This document shows, piece after piece, positions 9,794 through 19,447 of a stretch of 55,420 bases of DNA; within the stretch, counting starts at the first letter, position 1; the number at the start of each line of letters is the position of its first letter. A program made the translations under genes and the position numbers. The stretch covers positions 1 to 55,420 of the forward strand of contig CAIQDA010000117.1 in NCBI GenBank assembly GCA_903870415.1, in the 5' to 3' direction. Source of the stretch: an uncultured delta proteobacterium (GTDB taxonomy: Bacteria > Myxococcota_A > Polyangia > Polyangiales > Polyangiaceae). The notes under the pieces were generated by a model. It did no database searches. It was not told the origin of the DNA and saw only the letters and a list, made by a program, of their open reading frames with translations.

Positions 9794-11104
9794 TTACGGG
9801 GTTTTGGGGCCCCTTAGGAGCGGCGCGTCGAAGGCGTCGATGATCGTTCCCGTGTCGTCGACCGCGTCCATGTGCAGCTTCGTCCCCTCGGAATGGACGC
9901 GCATCAGATGGTAGTACGCGCCGCCCTTCGTTCGTTCGTTGCAGTATGCACGGTTCATGTTTTGGTTCGGGTCACGAATCGCGCCACCGCCACCGCCCGT
10001 GACCACCCACGGACGCCCGCCGTGATCGAAGCGCTCGTAGCCGTGCATGTGGCCCGCAAAGACCGTGGCCACGCCCGCCGCGATGTAGCGAGGCTCCCAG
10101 AGCGCAAGCAGCGGCGCGTTGTCGTAGGTGTCTCCGCACGTGAGAAATGGCTTGTGAAAGCCAACGACGGCTCCGCGGTAATCCGCATCGTTCTTGCGGG
10201 CTTCGAGCGCCGAGAGCGTGCTTTTCATCCAAATGCCCTGCTCGCTCGCGTCGTCCATTGGCGACTCGGTGTCGAGAATGATGAACGCAATGCCCGCGCT
10301 CTCGAACATGTGCCAGCGGTCGGTGCCCTTGAAGCCCGTGCTGGCGAAAAACCGCATGAAGAACTCAGGAAAGTCCGTCGGATTCTCGAACTCGTGATTG
10401 CCGATGACCGGAAAGAAACCGCCAAGACCGAGAAGCGGTTGCATGAGCGGAAACCAGCTCGCCCACGTTTCGAGACGTGAGTCGTAATACTGAATATCCC
10501 CGAGGTGGATGACGAAGTCCGGGGCGAACGAAGCGGTCTTCCCGAACGGCAAGAGAGGCCCCGTGCGCAAGAGGCCCGGGTTCGTGTCGCCAATGGCCAC
10601 GAACTGAAGCTCGTCGGTCGGGGCACGAAGCGTGCAGAATGCACCCGTCTTCGTCGCGTCGCCATCGAGCGAGTACGTCCCGCAGGTGCCCGCGTTCAGC
10701 CCGTCGACCACCGCTTCATGGGTCCAAACCATTCCCGCGTAATCCTTCGGGGCCTTCGGCGCGAGCACCGCGTCGTGATCGAGCGAGAGCGTGAACGGCG
10801 TCTCGCGGCCCTGAACGGCGCGGGCCGTCGCTCCTGCGGTGGTCGCATGAATCCCAAGCGGCGAACCCGCTCGGCACGTTTCCCAACGCACGATGACCGA
10901 GGTCAGCGACGCGCCGGCGACCCATGGCCCCTTTTGAATGCCCGCACCCTCGCATGGCACGCCGGCGTCGATGACTTCGTCGAGGCCCGCGTCGTCGCCC
11001 GCATCGGCGTCGTCGAGAGCGGTCGTCGCAGACGGGGACTTCGAGCAGGAAAACGCGATGAGCGCGGCAAGCGGCAGCGCGACGAACGGGAGAAACTTAC
11101 GCAT
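9794..11104 (-). CDS. metallophosphoesterase lipoprotein (purple acid phosphatase-like)
   Basis: Lipobox-like LIAFSC; VAIGDTNPG, IHLGDIQYYDSR, GNHEFE, FAGHMHGYERF. Confidence 0.85.
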   Translation of the reverse strand: MRKFLPFVALPLAALIAFSCSKSPSATTALDDADAGDDAGLDEVIDAGVPCEGAGIQKGPWVAGASLTSVIVRWETCRAGSPLGIHATTAGATARAVQGRETPFTLSLDHDAVLAPKAPKDYAGMVWTHEAVVDGLNAGTCGTYSLDGDATKTGAFCTLRAPTDELQFVAIGDTNPGLLRTGPLLPFGKTASFAPDFVIHLGDIQYYDSRLETWASWFPLMQPLLGLGGFFPVIGNHEFENPTDFPEFFMRFFASTGFKGTDRWHMFESAGIAFIILDTESPMDDASEQGIWMKSTLSALEARKNDADYRGAVVGFHKPFLTCGDTYDNAPLLALWEPRYIAAGVATVFAGHMHGYERFDHGGRPWVVTGGGGGAIRDPNQNMNRAYCNERTKGGAYYHLMRVHSEGTKLHMDAVDDTGTIIDAFDAPLLRGPKTP

Positions 11105-11226
11105 GGGGCGATCCTAGCCTCACCACAAACGACGAGGAAAAAACCTGTGAAGTTCTTGGTGTGCGACAATTCGTACCTCATTTGACTTGCGCGCACCTCA
11201 TACCTGAGTCACTACGCGCCATCCCG

Positions 11227-12864
11227 ATGAACTTCCCTCGTTCGTTTCGCTCCGTCGCCTCCGTCTTCGCGCTCGCCGTGGCCGCTTGCTCCGGGGTGCC
11301 GGACGGCGAGAGCCCCGCCACGGTCGACGGTTCCGGCGACTCGCTCACGTCGTTGACCGGCGTCGAGCGACCCGTGCAGTTTCAGTCGTACGTTTACCAG
11401 CCCGTGTCTGCATCGGACGAAGCCATCGCCGTCGCCATCGCGCACCAAGTGAAGACGGCGCTCGGGGCCCTGCGCTCGCCGCAAATTGGGCTCCGCGATC
11501 GCGCCGCCTCGAACGCGACGAATCCGAGCAAATGGACCCGTGAAACGGTCACGCTCATCGACACGCGCTCCCCTGCTGCGCTGCCCGTGCCGACGCTTCG
11601 CGTTCGCTACACCTACGACGATCGCGCCATCGTCTCGCGACGCTACGATCGACTCTCGACCGCCCCGCTCACGCTGCTCTTCGGCGACTACGAGGCGAAG
11701 GCCGACACCGTGCGCGCGTCGTGCTCCGACGACCGAGCGAGCGCGACGGACTCGCTTTGGTACCACTTCGCCCCGGAGCTCGCCGCGTGCCGAACGCTGC
11801 AGACGCGAGAGGCCTCGACGCTCGCCGCCGAGCGAAAGGTGCTGGGCGCGAACCTGCTGAAGATCGGGCCGTCCGAAGCAAGTCGCCTCTTCATGCCCCT
11901 GACGATGAAGCTCGGCTCGGCTGTGGCGGGGTCATCCACCGCAGCACCGGAGTACGACCGGCTTTATGGTCTCGGCACCGATCGCACGACCGTTCAGGTC
12001 TACGCGTTCTTCGGGGTCGACGCCGACGACACGCTGCCGGACGACGCGCTTGGCCGTGAGGCGGTGAGCTTTTTCCGAAGCCTGCTCCGCGCGGTCCCGA
12101 ACTTGCGCGTCGTCAACACCGCGCCGTTCGCGATGCTGCTCGACCTTTTCGTCGACGGCACGAAGCTCGACAACGTGACGTACGACCAGCTCACGGGCTG
12201 GATTCTCGGGGACTTGGCATACCCCGCCGTCGTCGGAAGCGACCCCGCGAAGGTCCTTGCATTCCGCAAGCAATGCCTCGAGAAACTGACGGAGCGCGCC
12301 ATCGATCTCACCGTCCCGCTCACCGTGTCGCGCGGAACCGAGACCGTCTCCCGCCGCCTGAATGTGCGCTTCTTTTATGGCTACGAAGACGGCAGCGCGG
12401 TGGCTCGGCAACGGGCGCAATGGCGATACCTTGAGGCGTTTTGGAGCGGCGACGTGTTTCTCTACAACGGTCACTCGCACTTTGGGCACGGCCCCCTCGA
12501 GCCCACCGCGTTCACCTCCGCCAACTTCAACGATCGCTACCAGTTGATGCTCGTGAACTCGTGCCTCTCCTACAACTACTACCACGACGATTTTTTCGCC
12601 CTAAAGCCTGGCGGAACGAAGAACCTCGACAAGATCGTCAACGGCCTTCCGTCGAGCGTTGTGGGCAGTGGAGCGGTCACGGCGGCGCTCCTCGCGGGAC
12701 TCTTCAACGGCCGGCAAGTGCCTTACGCGACGCTGTTGCAATCGATGCAGTCTGCATCTCCCTCGCAGATGGACGCGCTTCGTCTCGTGGACGGCGAACT
12801 CGACAACGTCTTCACGCAGACGCGAACGCCGCTCGCGATCACGGTCGGCGCGCCGGTTTACTGA
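11227..12864 (+). CDS. putative lipoprotein with a caspase/gingipain-like (clan CD) His-Cys arrangement
   Basis: Signal MNFPRSFRSVASVFALAVAACSG; VFLYNGHSHFGHG followed by YQLMLVNSCLSYNYY. Confidence 0.6.
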   Translation: MNFPRSFRSVASVFALAVAACSGVPDGESPATVDGSGDSLTSLTGVERPVQFQSYVYQPVSASDEAIAVAIAHQVKTALGALRSPQIGLRDRAASNATNPSKWTRETVTLIDTRSPAALPVPTLRVRYTYDDRAIVSRRYDRLSTAPLTLLFGDYEAKADTVRASCSDDRASATDSLWYHFAPELAACRTLQTREASTLAAERKVLGANLLKIGPSEASRLFMPLTMKLGSAVAGSSTAAPEYDRLYGLGTDRTTVQVYAFFGVDADDTLPDDALGREAVSFFRSLLRAVPNLRVVNTAPFAMLLDLFVDGTKLDNVTYDQLTGWILGDLAYPAVVGSDPAKVLAFRKQCLEKLTERAIDLTVPLTVSRGTETVSRRLNVRFFYGYEDGSAVARQRAQWRYLEAFWSGDVFLYNGHSHFGHGPLEPTAFTSANFNDRYQLMLVNSCLSYNYYHDDFFALKPGGTKNLDKIVNGLPSSVVGSGAVTAALLAGLFNGRQVPYATLLQSMQSASPSQMDALRLVDGELDNVFTQTRTPLAITVGAPVY

Positions 12865-13040
12865 CCCTCGCTGTCGCCGCATCGGCCACGAACGACGGAA
12901 AAAAGCAGCACTCTCGCGCGTGAAACGACGGGGCGGTGCCCAAGATGAAACACGGTCGACGCAAGTTGTTGCCGGTACGGAACAGAAGGCGACCCAGGAG
13001 TCTGCTTGGGTAGGCGAAGCACTTCACCACGGAGTCTACT

Positions 13041-13403
13041 TTGCTCTCTCCCCCCCTTTTCGATGATGACCATCTCGCGTCGCTTCGCGCTCTCGTTCAT
13101 GCGCTTGCGTCGCATCCCGGAGATGCGATTGAGCGCCTTCACGCCGCGCGCCGCTGCTGGGCTGACCTCGACGAAGCCTCGTTTCGCGACGAAGACCGCT
13201 TCGAGTTTCGCCACCTCTCCATCGCCCTTGAGCGCCCCTACCCGCGGGGCATGAGCCCCGAAGAGACCCTTCCGTGGGCCGCGCACCTGTGCTCGCGTCT
13301 CGTGGACTTTTCCGAGCGATGGCGAATCGAGGCCCTTGCCGCACGACCGGGCCTTCGTTCCGGTGTCCGTATTCGGTCGACCCCGCGCGTCCTCGGCACC
13401 TGA
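13041..13403 (+). CDS. hypothetical protein
   Basis: 120-aa ORF immediately upstream of and co-directional with recN; no family recognised. Confidence 0.45.
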   Translation: MLSPPLFDDDHLASLRALVHALASHPGDAIERLHAARRCWADLDEASFRDEDRFEFRHLSIALERPYPRGMSPEETLPWAAHLCSRLVDFSERWRIEALAARPGLRSGVRIRSTPRVLGT

Positions 13404-13443
13404 GGACTGCAGCGCACACGTCCCATGGGCTATGCGGTGGTCC

Positions 13444-15177
13444 ATGCTGCGTCAGCTTTCCGTTCGCAACCTCGTGCTCATCGAAGCGCTCGACCTTGAG
13501 CTCGGGGCGGGATTCAACGTCGTCACCGGGGAAACCGGCGCCGGAAAGTCGATGGTCGTCGACGCGCTAAGCCTCGTGCTCGGTGGCCGCGCAAGCCCTG
13601 AGCTCGTGCGCGCGGGCTCGAAGGAAGCCGAGGTCGAAGCGCTTTTTGACCTGGAAAAAGGCTCACGTGCAGCGTCGTTGCTTGAAGAGTGGGGCGTGCC
13701 CCAAGACGGCGAGGTCGTCGTTCGCCGCGTCGTCGCGCAAGAGGGTCGAAGCCGCGCCTACTTGAATGGTCGGCTTGTGACCGCGGCGCAGCTCGCCGAA
13801 CTCGGCGGCGAACTTGCGGACATCGCTTCGCAGCACGAAAGCGTGCGCCTCACCGACGCCGCCACGCACCTTGAGTACCTCGATGCGTTCGGTGGTCTTT
13901 CGGAAAAGCGCTTGGCGCTGACGGAGAAAGTCGACAGCCTCGCCGCGGTGGTCGCGGAACGTGCGCGGGTGCTCGAAGCGGAGAAACATCGCCTCGAACG
14001 CGAGGAATTTCTCACGTTTCAGCTACGCGAGATCGACGACCTGAACCCGCAAGAAGGTGAAGAACGCGACCTCGAAGCGGAGCGTTCGCGCCTGCGCCAT
14101 GCGGACAAACTTGGGCACGCCTCGCGCCACACCTGCGACCGGCTCTACGATGGAGACGAGGCCGTGTGCGACGCGCTCGGTCGCCTCGCCGCCGAACTCG
14201 ATCGCGCTGCCGAACTCGACCCTTCTCTTGCGGGCCATGCTCGCACGCTCGACGAGGCCAGGAGTCAACTCGTCGACGTCGCCCGAAGCCTCTCGGCTTA
14301 TGCATCGAGCGTCGAGGCCGATCCCGCGCGCCTCGCCGAGGTGGACGATCGCCTTTTTCGCCTGCAAAAGCTGCTGCGCCGTCATGGGCCGACCACGGCC
14401 GAGCTCCTCGGGCACCGAAGGGCGATCGCCGCGGAGCTTGAAGGTCTCGCGCATGCGGGTGAGCGCCTTGAGGAACTCGAAACGCAACAGAAAGCGATCC
14501 TTGCAGGATGCACGACTCTCGCGCGCCAACTCTCGCGAAGCCGCAGAGAGACCGCTGAGGCCCTCGCCGACGCCGTGGCGCGAGAACTTCATGCGCTCGG
14601 CATGGGTCGCGCTCGCGTGGTCGTCTCCGTCGGTGAAACCGCAGGACCGAGCGATTTGCCGCTCGTCGACGGTGCGCGCCTTTCGCGTTCGGGCATCGAC
14701 CGGGTCGAGTTTCTCATCGCGCCGAATGCGGGCGAAGAGCCGCGAGCCCTTCGCAAGATCGCCAGCGGTGGCGAACTTTCGCGCGCGCTTCTCGCCATCA
14801 AGAAGGTGCTCGCGGAGAAAGGACCCGCGGGGCTTTATGTCTTCGACGAAGTGGACGCAGGCGTCGGCGGCGCCATTGCCGAGGTCATCGGCCGATCGAT
14901 GGCCACGATTGCCGATCATCGCCAGGTCTTCTGCATCACGCATCTCGCGCAAATTGCAGCTCTCGGCGCGCGTCACTACGTCGTCGACAAGAGCGAGAAC
15001 GGCGGCCGAACCAAGAGCCGACTGCGCCTCCTCACGCCCGACGAACGCGTCGAAGAGGTCGCACGCATGATGGGTGGCACGACCATCGGCGAAGGCACAC
15101 GCCAGGCCGCGCGCGAGATGCTCGGCCCACGCGCCGCCTCCGCCCCGTTGAAAAAGGCGAAGGCAAAAAAGCCCTGA
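13444..15177 (+). CDS. recN: DNA repair protein RecN
   Basis: MLRQLSVRNLVLIEALDLELGAGFNVVTGETGAGKSMVVDALSLVLGGRAS; LRKIASGGELSRALLAIKKVL; YVFDEVDAGVGGAIAEVIG. Confidence 0.96.
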   Translation: MLRQLSVRNLVLIEALDLELGAGFNVVTGETGAGKSMVVDALSLVLGGRASPELVRAGSKEAEVEALFDLEKGSRAASLLEEWGVPQDGEVVVRRVVAQEGRSRAYLNGRLVTAAQLAELGGELADIASQHESVRLTDAATHLEYLDAFGGLSEKRLALTEKVDSLAAVVAERARVLEAEKHRLEREEFLTFQLREIDDLNPQEGEERDLEAERSRLRHADKLGHASRHTCDRLYDGDEAVCDALGRLAAELDRAAELDPSLAGHARTLDEARSQLVDVARSLSAYASSVEADPARLAEVDDRLFRLQKLLRRHGPTTAELLGHRRAIAAELEGLAHAGERLEELETQQKAILAGCTTLARQLSRSRRETAEALADAVARELHALGMGRARVVVSVGETAGPSDLPLVDGARLSRSGIDRVEFLIAPNAGEEPRALRKIASGGELSRALLAIKKVLAEKGPAGLYVFDEVDAGVGGAIAEVIGRSMATIADHRQVFCITHLAQIAALGARHYVVDKSENGGRTKSRLRLLTPDERVEEVARMMGGTTIGEGTRQAAREMLGPRAASAPLKKAKAKKP

Positions 15178-15243
15178 CGCGTTTGCTCTAGCTCGCAGAA
15201 GCCGCGACGGAGCCGGGCCGAAGCGCGATGCGAGCGGCGCGAA

Positions 15244-16758
15244 CTATTCGACGCGCCCGAACGGGTAGTCGTTGTCGTCGACCCTCGCGCTGCCCTTGAG
15301 CCACGGCCAAACGTTGACGAGCGACCGGTGCATTTCCTGGGCGATGGCACGGTACGAGGGATGCCCCGCCTTCGACGAGCGAAGCTCCACCACGTGGTAC
15401 CACTCACGCAAGTTTAGGTACCACGACGTACGTATACGGTACGCAAGAGGTACGACGTACTGAGCCTGCCACGGGCACTCGTCGACCATTGCGCGCCAGA
15501 CGGGAGCCACCGCGTCGAGCGCCTGCGCAACCTCTTCCGCGAAGCCCATTTGCACGAGCTCCGGGGGCACGACGAACCCAAGGTCGCAGCCAAGGCGCTG
15601 CAAGAACGGCGAAACAAGGCGATGCCGTTGCAGGTCGCGCCACGCGCCGTAGTCCACGATGATCTCGAACGCGAGACGAGCCGCCTCGAACGCGCGCGGC
15701 ACCGGGTCGAAGCGACCTCGCTCAAGGAGCGATGCGCGGAAAAGTTCCTCTTTTTCGTCGAGCGAAACCTCGCTCACGGCGCCGGCAATTTGCTCCGACG
15801 ACATGACCATTTCCGAGGCCTCCATCGCGAGCGCCGAGATGACGCGGTCGAGTCCGTTTCCGTCGTAGTCGAGCAAATCTACGCCGCTTCGAGGCTCGGC
15901 CGCGAAGTGGCTCGGAGGCGGAAGCGCGAGGGCCGTCATCGGCGCCACGGTCTCTCGAAGCGCCACGCGGTAGGCGTTCTTCTCGACGTATTTGACGAGC
16001 GTCGGTGCGACCGCTTGCGCTTCGCGATGCATGGCTTCGGCGAGGGCGGTGACCTCCGGAAGCGGACTGGCGAGCATTTTAGAGAGCAGGATCTCGAGGC
16101 TGCGTGCGTTCGCCGTGATCCCGAGATTCGTCCGCGTCGACGCAGGCAGGAGCCCTCGGAGCAGATCAAACGTCTTGGCCCGAATGGAACTTTCGTACGC
16201 GCGTTCGGACTGCTTTTCGCCTCGCGGAATAGCCTCGCGAAGCTTCTCCTCGACCCGCGGAATCAGCCCGAGGTACGTGCGAAAAAGCGCGCGGCACGAG
16301 GCGCTGTAGCGAGCCTCAAGGGCCGGCGGCAGCGAAGGGAGCGGCACGAAGCTGCCCTCGTCGAAGGCGACGTAGCGGGTGCTCTTCTCGGTGTAGCTCC
16401 CGAGGCGCATGTCCTCGATGGCCTTCGTGGCCACGATGCTCACGTTCTCAACGGCAAGATGCACGACCGCGTGTTCGGCCACGGACGCATGGCCGTAACC
16501 GACGACCCACTTCTCGTGAAAGGCCTTCGCCTTCTCGCTTGCGAAGCGAAAGTTCGAGACCGCAGCCGCACTGTCGATCTCGTCCTCCGTGAGCAGCTTT
16601 GCGAGATTCGTGCGCAAATCCTCGCGAGAGCGTGAGTAATACGCAAACAGTACAGCAACAACCTCTTCGGGCAATCCCGCGAGGGCGAACACATCACGGT
16701 CGAGGTTCGACACATACGGGGCGATGCGCTTCGCGTCGTCTTCCGAAAGGCTCATCAT
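15244..16758 (-). CDS. tandem ThyX-like (FAD-dependent thymidylate synthase family) protein
   Basis: N-half YGHASVAEHAVVHLAVENVS...SYTEKSTRYV; C-half IIVDYGAWRDLQRHRLVS. Start trimmed to MMSLSEDD. Confidence 0.8.
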   Translation of the reverse strand: MMSLSEDDAKRIAPYVSNLDRDVFALAGLPEEVVAVLFAYYSRSREDLRTNLAKLLTEDEIDSAAAVSNFRFASEKAKAFHEKWVVGYGHASVAEHAVVHLAVENVSIVATKAIEDMRLGSYTEKSTRYVAFDEGSFVPLPSLPPALEARYSASCRALFRTYLGLIPRVEEKLREAIPRGEKQSERAYESSIRAKTFDLLRGLLPASTRTNLGITANARSLEILLSKMLASPLPEVTALAEAMHREAQAVAPTLVKYVEKNAYRVALRETVAPMTALALPPPSHFAAEPRSGVDLLDYDGNGLDRVISALAMEASEMVMSSEQIAGAVSEVSLDEKEELFRASLLERGRFDPVPRAFEAARLAFEIIVDYGAWRDLQRHRLVSPFLQRLGCDLGFVVPPELVQMGFAEEVAQALDAVAPVWRAMVDECPWQAQYVVPLAYRIRTSWYLNLREWYHVVELRSSKAGHPSYRAIAQEMHRSLVNVWPWLKGSARVDDNDYPFGRVE

Positions 16759-16771
16759 GGCTCCGAAACGC

Positions 16772-17755
16772 TCAGTGGCCCTTGGCTGACTTCTTCTTGG
16801 GCTTCTCGGGCCGAGGTGCCGAGCCCGCGTTTCCCGCCGTCGGGTCCGAGATTCCGCCGCTCGTGGCGCCCGCGACTGCGGGGTCGAGGCTGAACGGGTC
16901 TTCGACCTTGTGCGTGCGTCGGGCCGCAACGTTGTCGTAGATGCGGCGCTCTTCGACGACGAAACCAACGACGTTCGGCGTGTCCGGACGCTCCACGAGC
17001 CTCACGCGTACGATGTCGTCTTGCCAGTCAATTTGCGTGGAAACAACGCCGTCGCCTTGACCCGCCGTGCGCACACGACCCATGGCGCCGAAGGTCGACG
17101 CGACGCGGTTCAAGGCGTCTTGAAAGTCTTTCCCGAAGGGCGACGAGGCACCGAGGGGAAGCTCTTCGTAGATCTTCCAAAGCGCCTGCGAGTCGCCAAC
17201 GCCGCCGAAGAAGAAGAAGAAGCGCTTGATGCGCGGATCGATTGCGCCAACGCCGACGCCCGACTGGACCTGCAGAAGCGACTCGCCGTTCGCGTATGTG
17301 TACTCGCGGCTCTTCCACAGGAAGGTCGCGTCGTAGCCCGTGTGCTTGTCGTCAAACTCCGTGAAGAGCTGGCCCGAAAGCACCCGCTCGTTTTCGCGCT
17401 CGGCCTCGATGGCCTGCATCTTCGAACCCGGCGAAACCTTGCGCAATTCCGGATCAAAACGCTGCTCGATGAGACCACCGGCACGCGTGTAGACCTCAAG
17501 CACCTCACGCTTCGTCGCTCCCCAGCGAAACCCCTCGAGCGCGACCGAGACGTTCGTCTTGATCGGGCACTTCGCCGCGTCGGTGTCGCCGCAGCGCCAC
17601 TTCTGGAGCAGAGCGTTCACCGATTCGACCGCCTGCGGGTTTTCCGACTGAACGACCTCAGCGGGCTTTTTTGCGCTTCGCTTGTCGGCGGCAAAGGCGC
17701 CGGAGTGGAGCGTGAGCGAGATGATGAGCGAGAGAGCGAGGGCGTGACGTGGCAT
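16772..17755 (-). CDS. secreted hypothetical protein
   Basis: Signal peptide MPRHALALSLIISLTLHSGAFA; 327 aa; FFFFF run encoded by a (GAA/TTC)5 tract. Confidence 0.7.
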   Translation of the reverse strand: MPRHALALSLIISLTLHSGAFAADKRSAKKPAEVVQSENPQAVESVNALLQKWRCGDTDAAKCPIKTNVSVALEGFRWGATKREVLEVYTRAGGLIEQRFDPELRKVSPGSKMQAIEAERENERVLSGQLFTEFDDKHTGYDATFLWKSREYTYANGESLLQVQSGVGVGAIDPRIKRFFFFFGGVGDSQALWKIYEELPLGASSPFGKDFQDALNRVASTFGAMGRVRTAGQGDGVVSTQIDWQDDIVRVRLVERPDTPNVVGFVVEERRIYDNVAARRTHKVEDPFSLDPAVAGATSGGISDPTAGNAGSAPRPEKPKKKSAKGH

Positions 17756-17816
17756 GGTGTCCGATCGGGCTAGCGGCCTCTGGCCTTCCGGTGCGTCTAA
17801 CGCTACTCACCCTTTC

Positions 17817-18332
17817 ATGCGACGGAAAGCAGCAGCATTTCTGGCGATCGCTCTGAGCGCCTGCGGAGGGCTCGACCCAGCCGAGAGCGCGGTGAACGCA
17901 AAAGAGGTCGAACGCCTCTTTGACGACGCCCTTGAGCCGCCCGCGGTAGGCATTACGCTTGGGTCTTACGAAGACCGCAGCGACGGGACCTTCGCTCCGC
18001 GTGCACGCCTTGCGGAGGTCATCTACCGCGCGCAAGTCACCGGTCTTCTGCCCATTGCCGCGGACGGCGTGGCGGGCGGGTGGCTCGTGGAGCTCACGTC
18101 CACCGACGTCATTCGTGGCGGATCGCTCGTCCCGGCGGTGCTTGAGGTCGAGGCTCCCGCGGGTTCTCCCACGGCACTGCTCGTCGGAAACTTCCGTTCG
18201 AGCTTCGAGCGCGCCCATCTTTTGGTGTTCGCCAGACGCTACACGCGCCCGAACGATCGCTTTCGCTGGCACGTTCACACGGTCGCCGACACGGCCGAAG
18301 CCCGAGAAATGCTCGAACGTTCGGCTCAGTAG
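17817..18332 (+). CDS. hypothetical lipoprotein
   Basis: MRRKAAAFLAIALSACGG signal/lipobox. Confidence 0.6.
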   Translation: MRRKAAAFLAIALSACGGLDPAESAVNAKEVERLFDDALEPPAVGITLGSYEDRSDGTFAPRARLAEVIYRAQVTGLLPIAADGVAGGWLVELTSTDVIRGGSLVPAVLEVEAPAGSPTALLVGNFRSSFERAHLLVFARRYTRPNDRFRWHVHTVADTAEAREMLERSAQ

Positions 18333-18430
18333 CGAGCCGCTTACGACTTTTCATCACCGACAATGACGGTGCTTTCTGTCGACACTCCCGCGTGCGGCGA
18401 CTAGCCGCGCCGTCTACCGCAAAGGCTCAC

Positions 18431-19231
18431 GTGACCCGTTCCTCCATCAGCTCGCCGAAAGAAATCGAAAGCATGCGCCTGGCGTGTGCAAAGGCTGCGG
18501 AAACGCTCCTGGCCGTCGGCGAGTTTTTGCAGCCCGGCATGACGACGGACGACATCAACCGCTTCGTGCACGACGACACCGTCAAGCGCGGCGGGTGGCC
18601 AGCTCCGCTCAACTACCGAGGCTTTCCAAAGAGCGTTTGTACGTCGGTCAACGAGATCGTTTGCCACGGCATTCCGAACGCGGACGTCGTCAAAGACGGC
18701 GACATCATCAACATCGACGTGACGACCATCTACAAGGGGTTTCACGGCGACACGTCGGCGACGTTCTACGTAGGCAACCCCTCGACGACGGCGCGCAAGG
18801 TGACCGAATGCGCCCGACGTTCGCTCGCGCTCGGCATCGAAGCGGTCCACGAAGGCGCGACGCTCGGTGACATCGGGGCTGCGATTCAGCAGTACGTCGA
18901 GGGCGAAGGCTTCAGCGTGGTGCGTGACTTCGTTGGTCACGGCATCGGCCGCAAGTTCCACACCGACCCGCAAGTGAAGCACTACGGCAAGCGCGGAACC
19001 GGCGAGCGCCTTCGCGCGGGAATGATCTTCACCATCGAGCCCATGGTGAACCAAGGCACCTACGCCGTGGAGATCGATCCGGCGGACAAGTGGACGGTGC
19101 GCACCGCCGACCGTGGACTCTCGGCGCAATTCGAACACACGGTGCTCGTTACGAAGAGGGGCTGCGAAGTCCTCACGGCGCGAGGCAGCGTTCTCCGCAA
19201 CTCTGAAAATATCGCGGCGGTCTTCGTTTAG
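18431..19231 (+). CDS. map: type I methionine aminopeptidase
   Basis: SVNEIVCHGIPN, GDIINIDVTTIYKGFHGDTSATF, GHGIGRKFH, GMIFTIEPM, SAQFEHTVLVT. Start approximate (GTG at 18431 or another in-frame codon). Confidence 0.92.
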   Translation: MTRSSISSPKEIESMRLACAKAAETLLAVGEFLQPGMTTDDINRFVHDDTVKRGGWPAPLNYRGFPKSVCTSVNEIVCHGIPNADVVKDGDIINIDVTTIYKGFHGDTSATFYVGNPSTTARKVTECARRSLALGIEAVHEGATLGDIGAAIQQYVEGEGFSVVRDFVGHGIGRKFHTDPQVKHYGKRGTGERLRAGMIFTIEPMVNQGTYAVEIDPADKWTVRTADRGLSAQFEHTVLVTKRGCEVLTARGSVLRNSENIAAVFV

Positions 19232-19272
19232 CGCCCACGCCGTCACGCGGCGCGATGTTTGATTCACGCCTG

Positions 19273-19290
19273 ACGTAAACGCGTTTACGT
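19273..19290. promoter_or_regulatory. perfect 18-bp palindrome ACGTAAACGCGTTTACGT, operator-like
   Basis: Exact self-complementarity. Two further 10-bp palindromes nearby: ACGTTAACGT (19316-19325) and ACACGCGTGT (19422-19431). Confidence 0.5.
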
Positions 19291-19447
19291 ACGCCGCGCG
19301 CAAGACCTTCGTCTTACGTTAACGTGGTTGCGACGCGCCATGCGCGAACGGCGCAAAACCCGCTGGTGCGAGCGCCCGCGAAAAAGCACCTTCACGGTGT
19401 CCGAAGCGCATACGCGGTATGACACGCGTGTGCGTCGAGGTGCTTCG

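Noticed and set aside
9224-9817. ORF with repeated SERERA/ARREPGDGS peptides
   Set aside because: Overlaps the HiPIP gene in another frame and is generated by the GA-rich DNA repeat. Repeat units of 44 and 46 bp do not preserve a frame.
15423-15460. ACGACGTAC direct repeat and TAC-rich patch
   Set aside because: Lies inside the ThyX-like coding sequence, where Tyr/Val codons explain it; no clear independent signal.
17207-17222. (GAA)5 microsatellite as a phase-variation switch
   Set aside because: A triplet repeat inside a coding region changes only Phe number, not the frame; too short to argue for phase variation.
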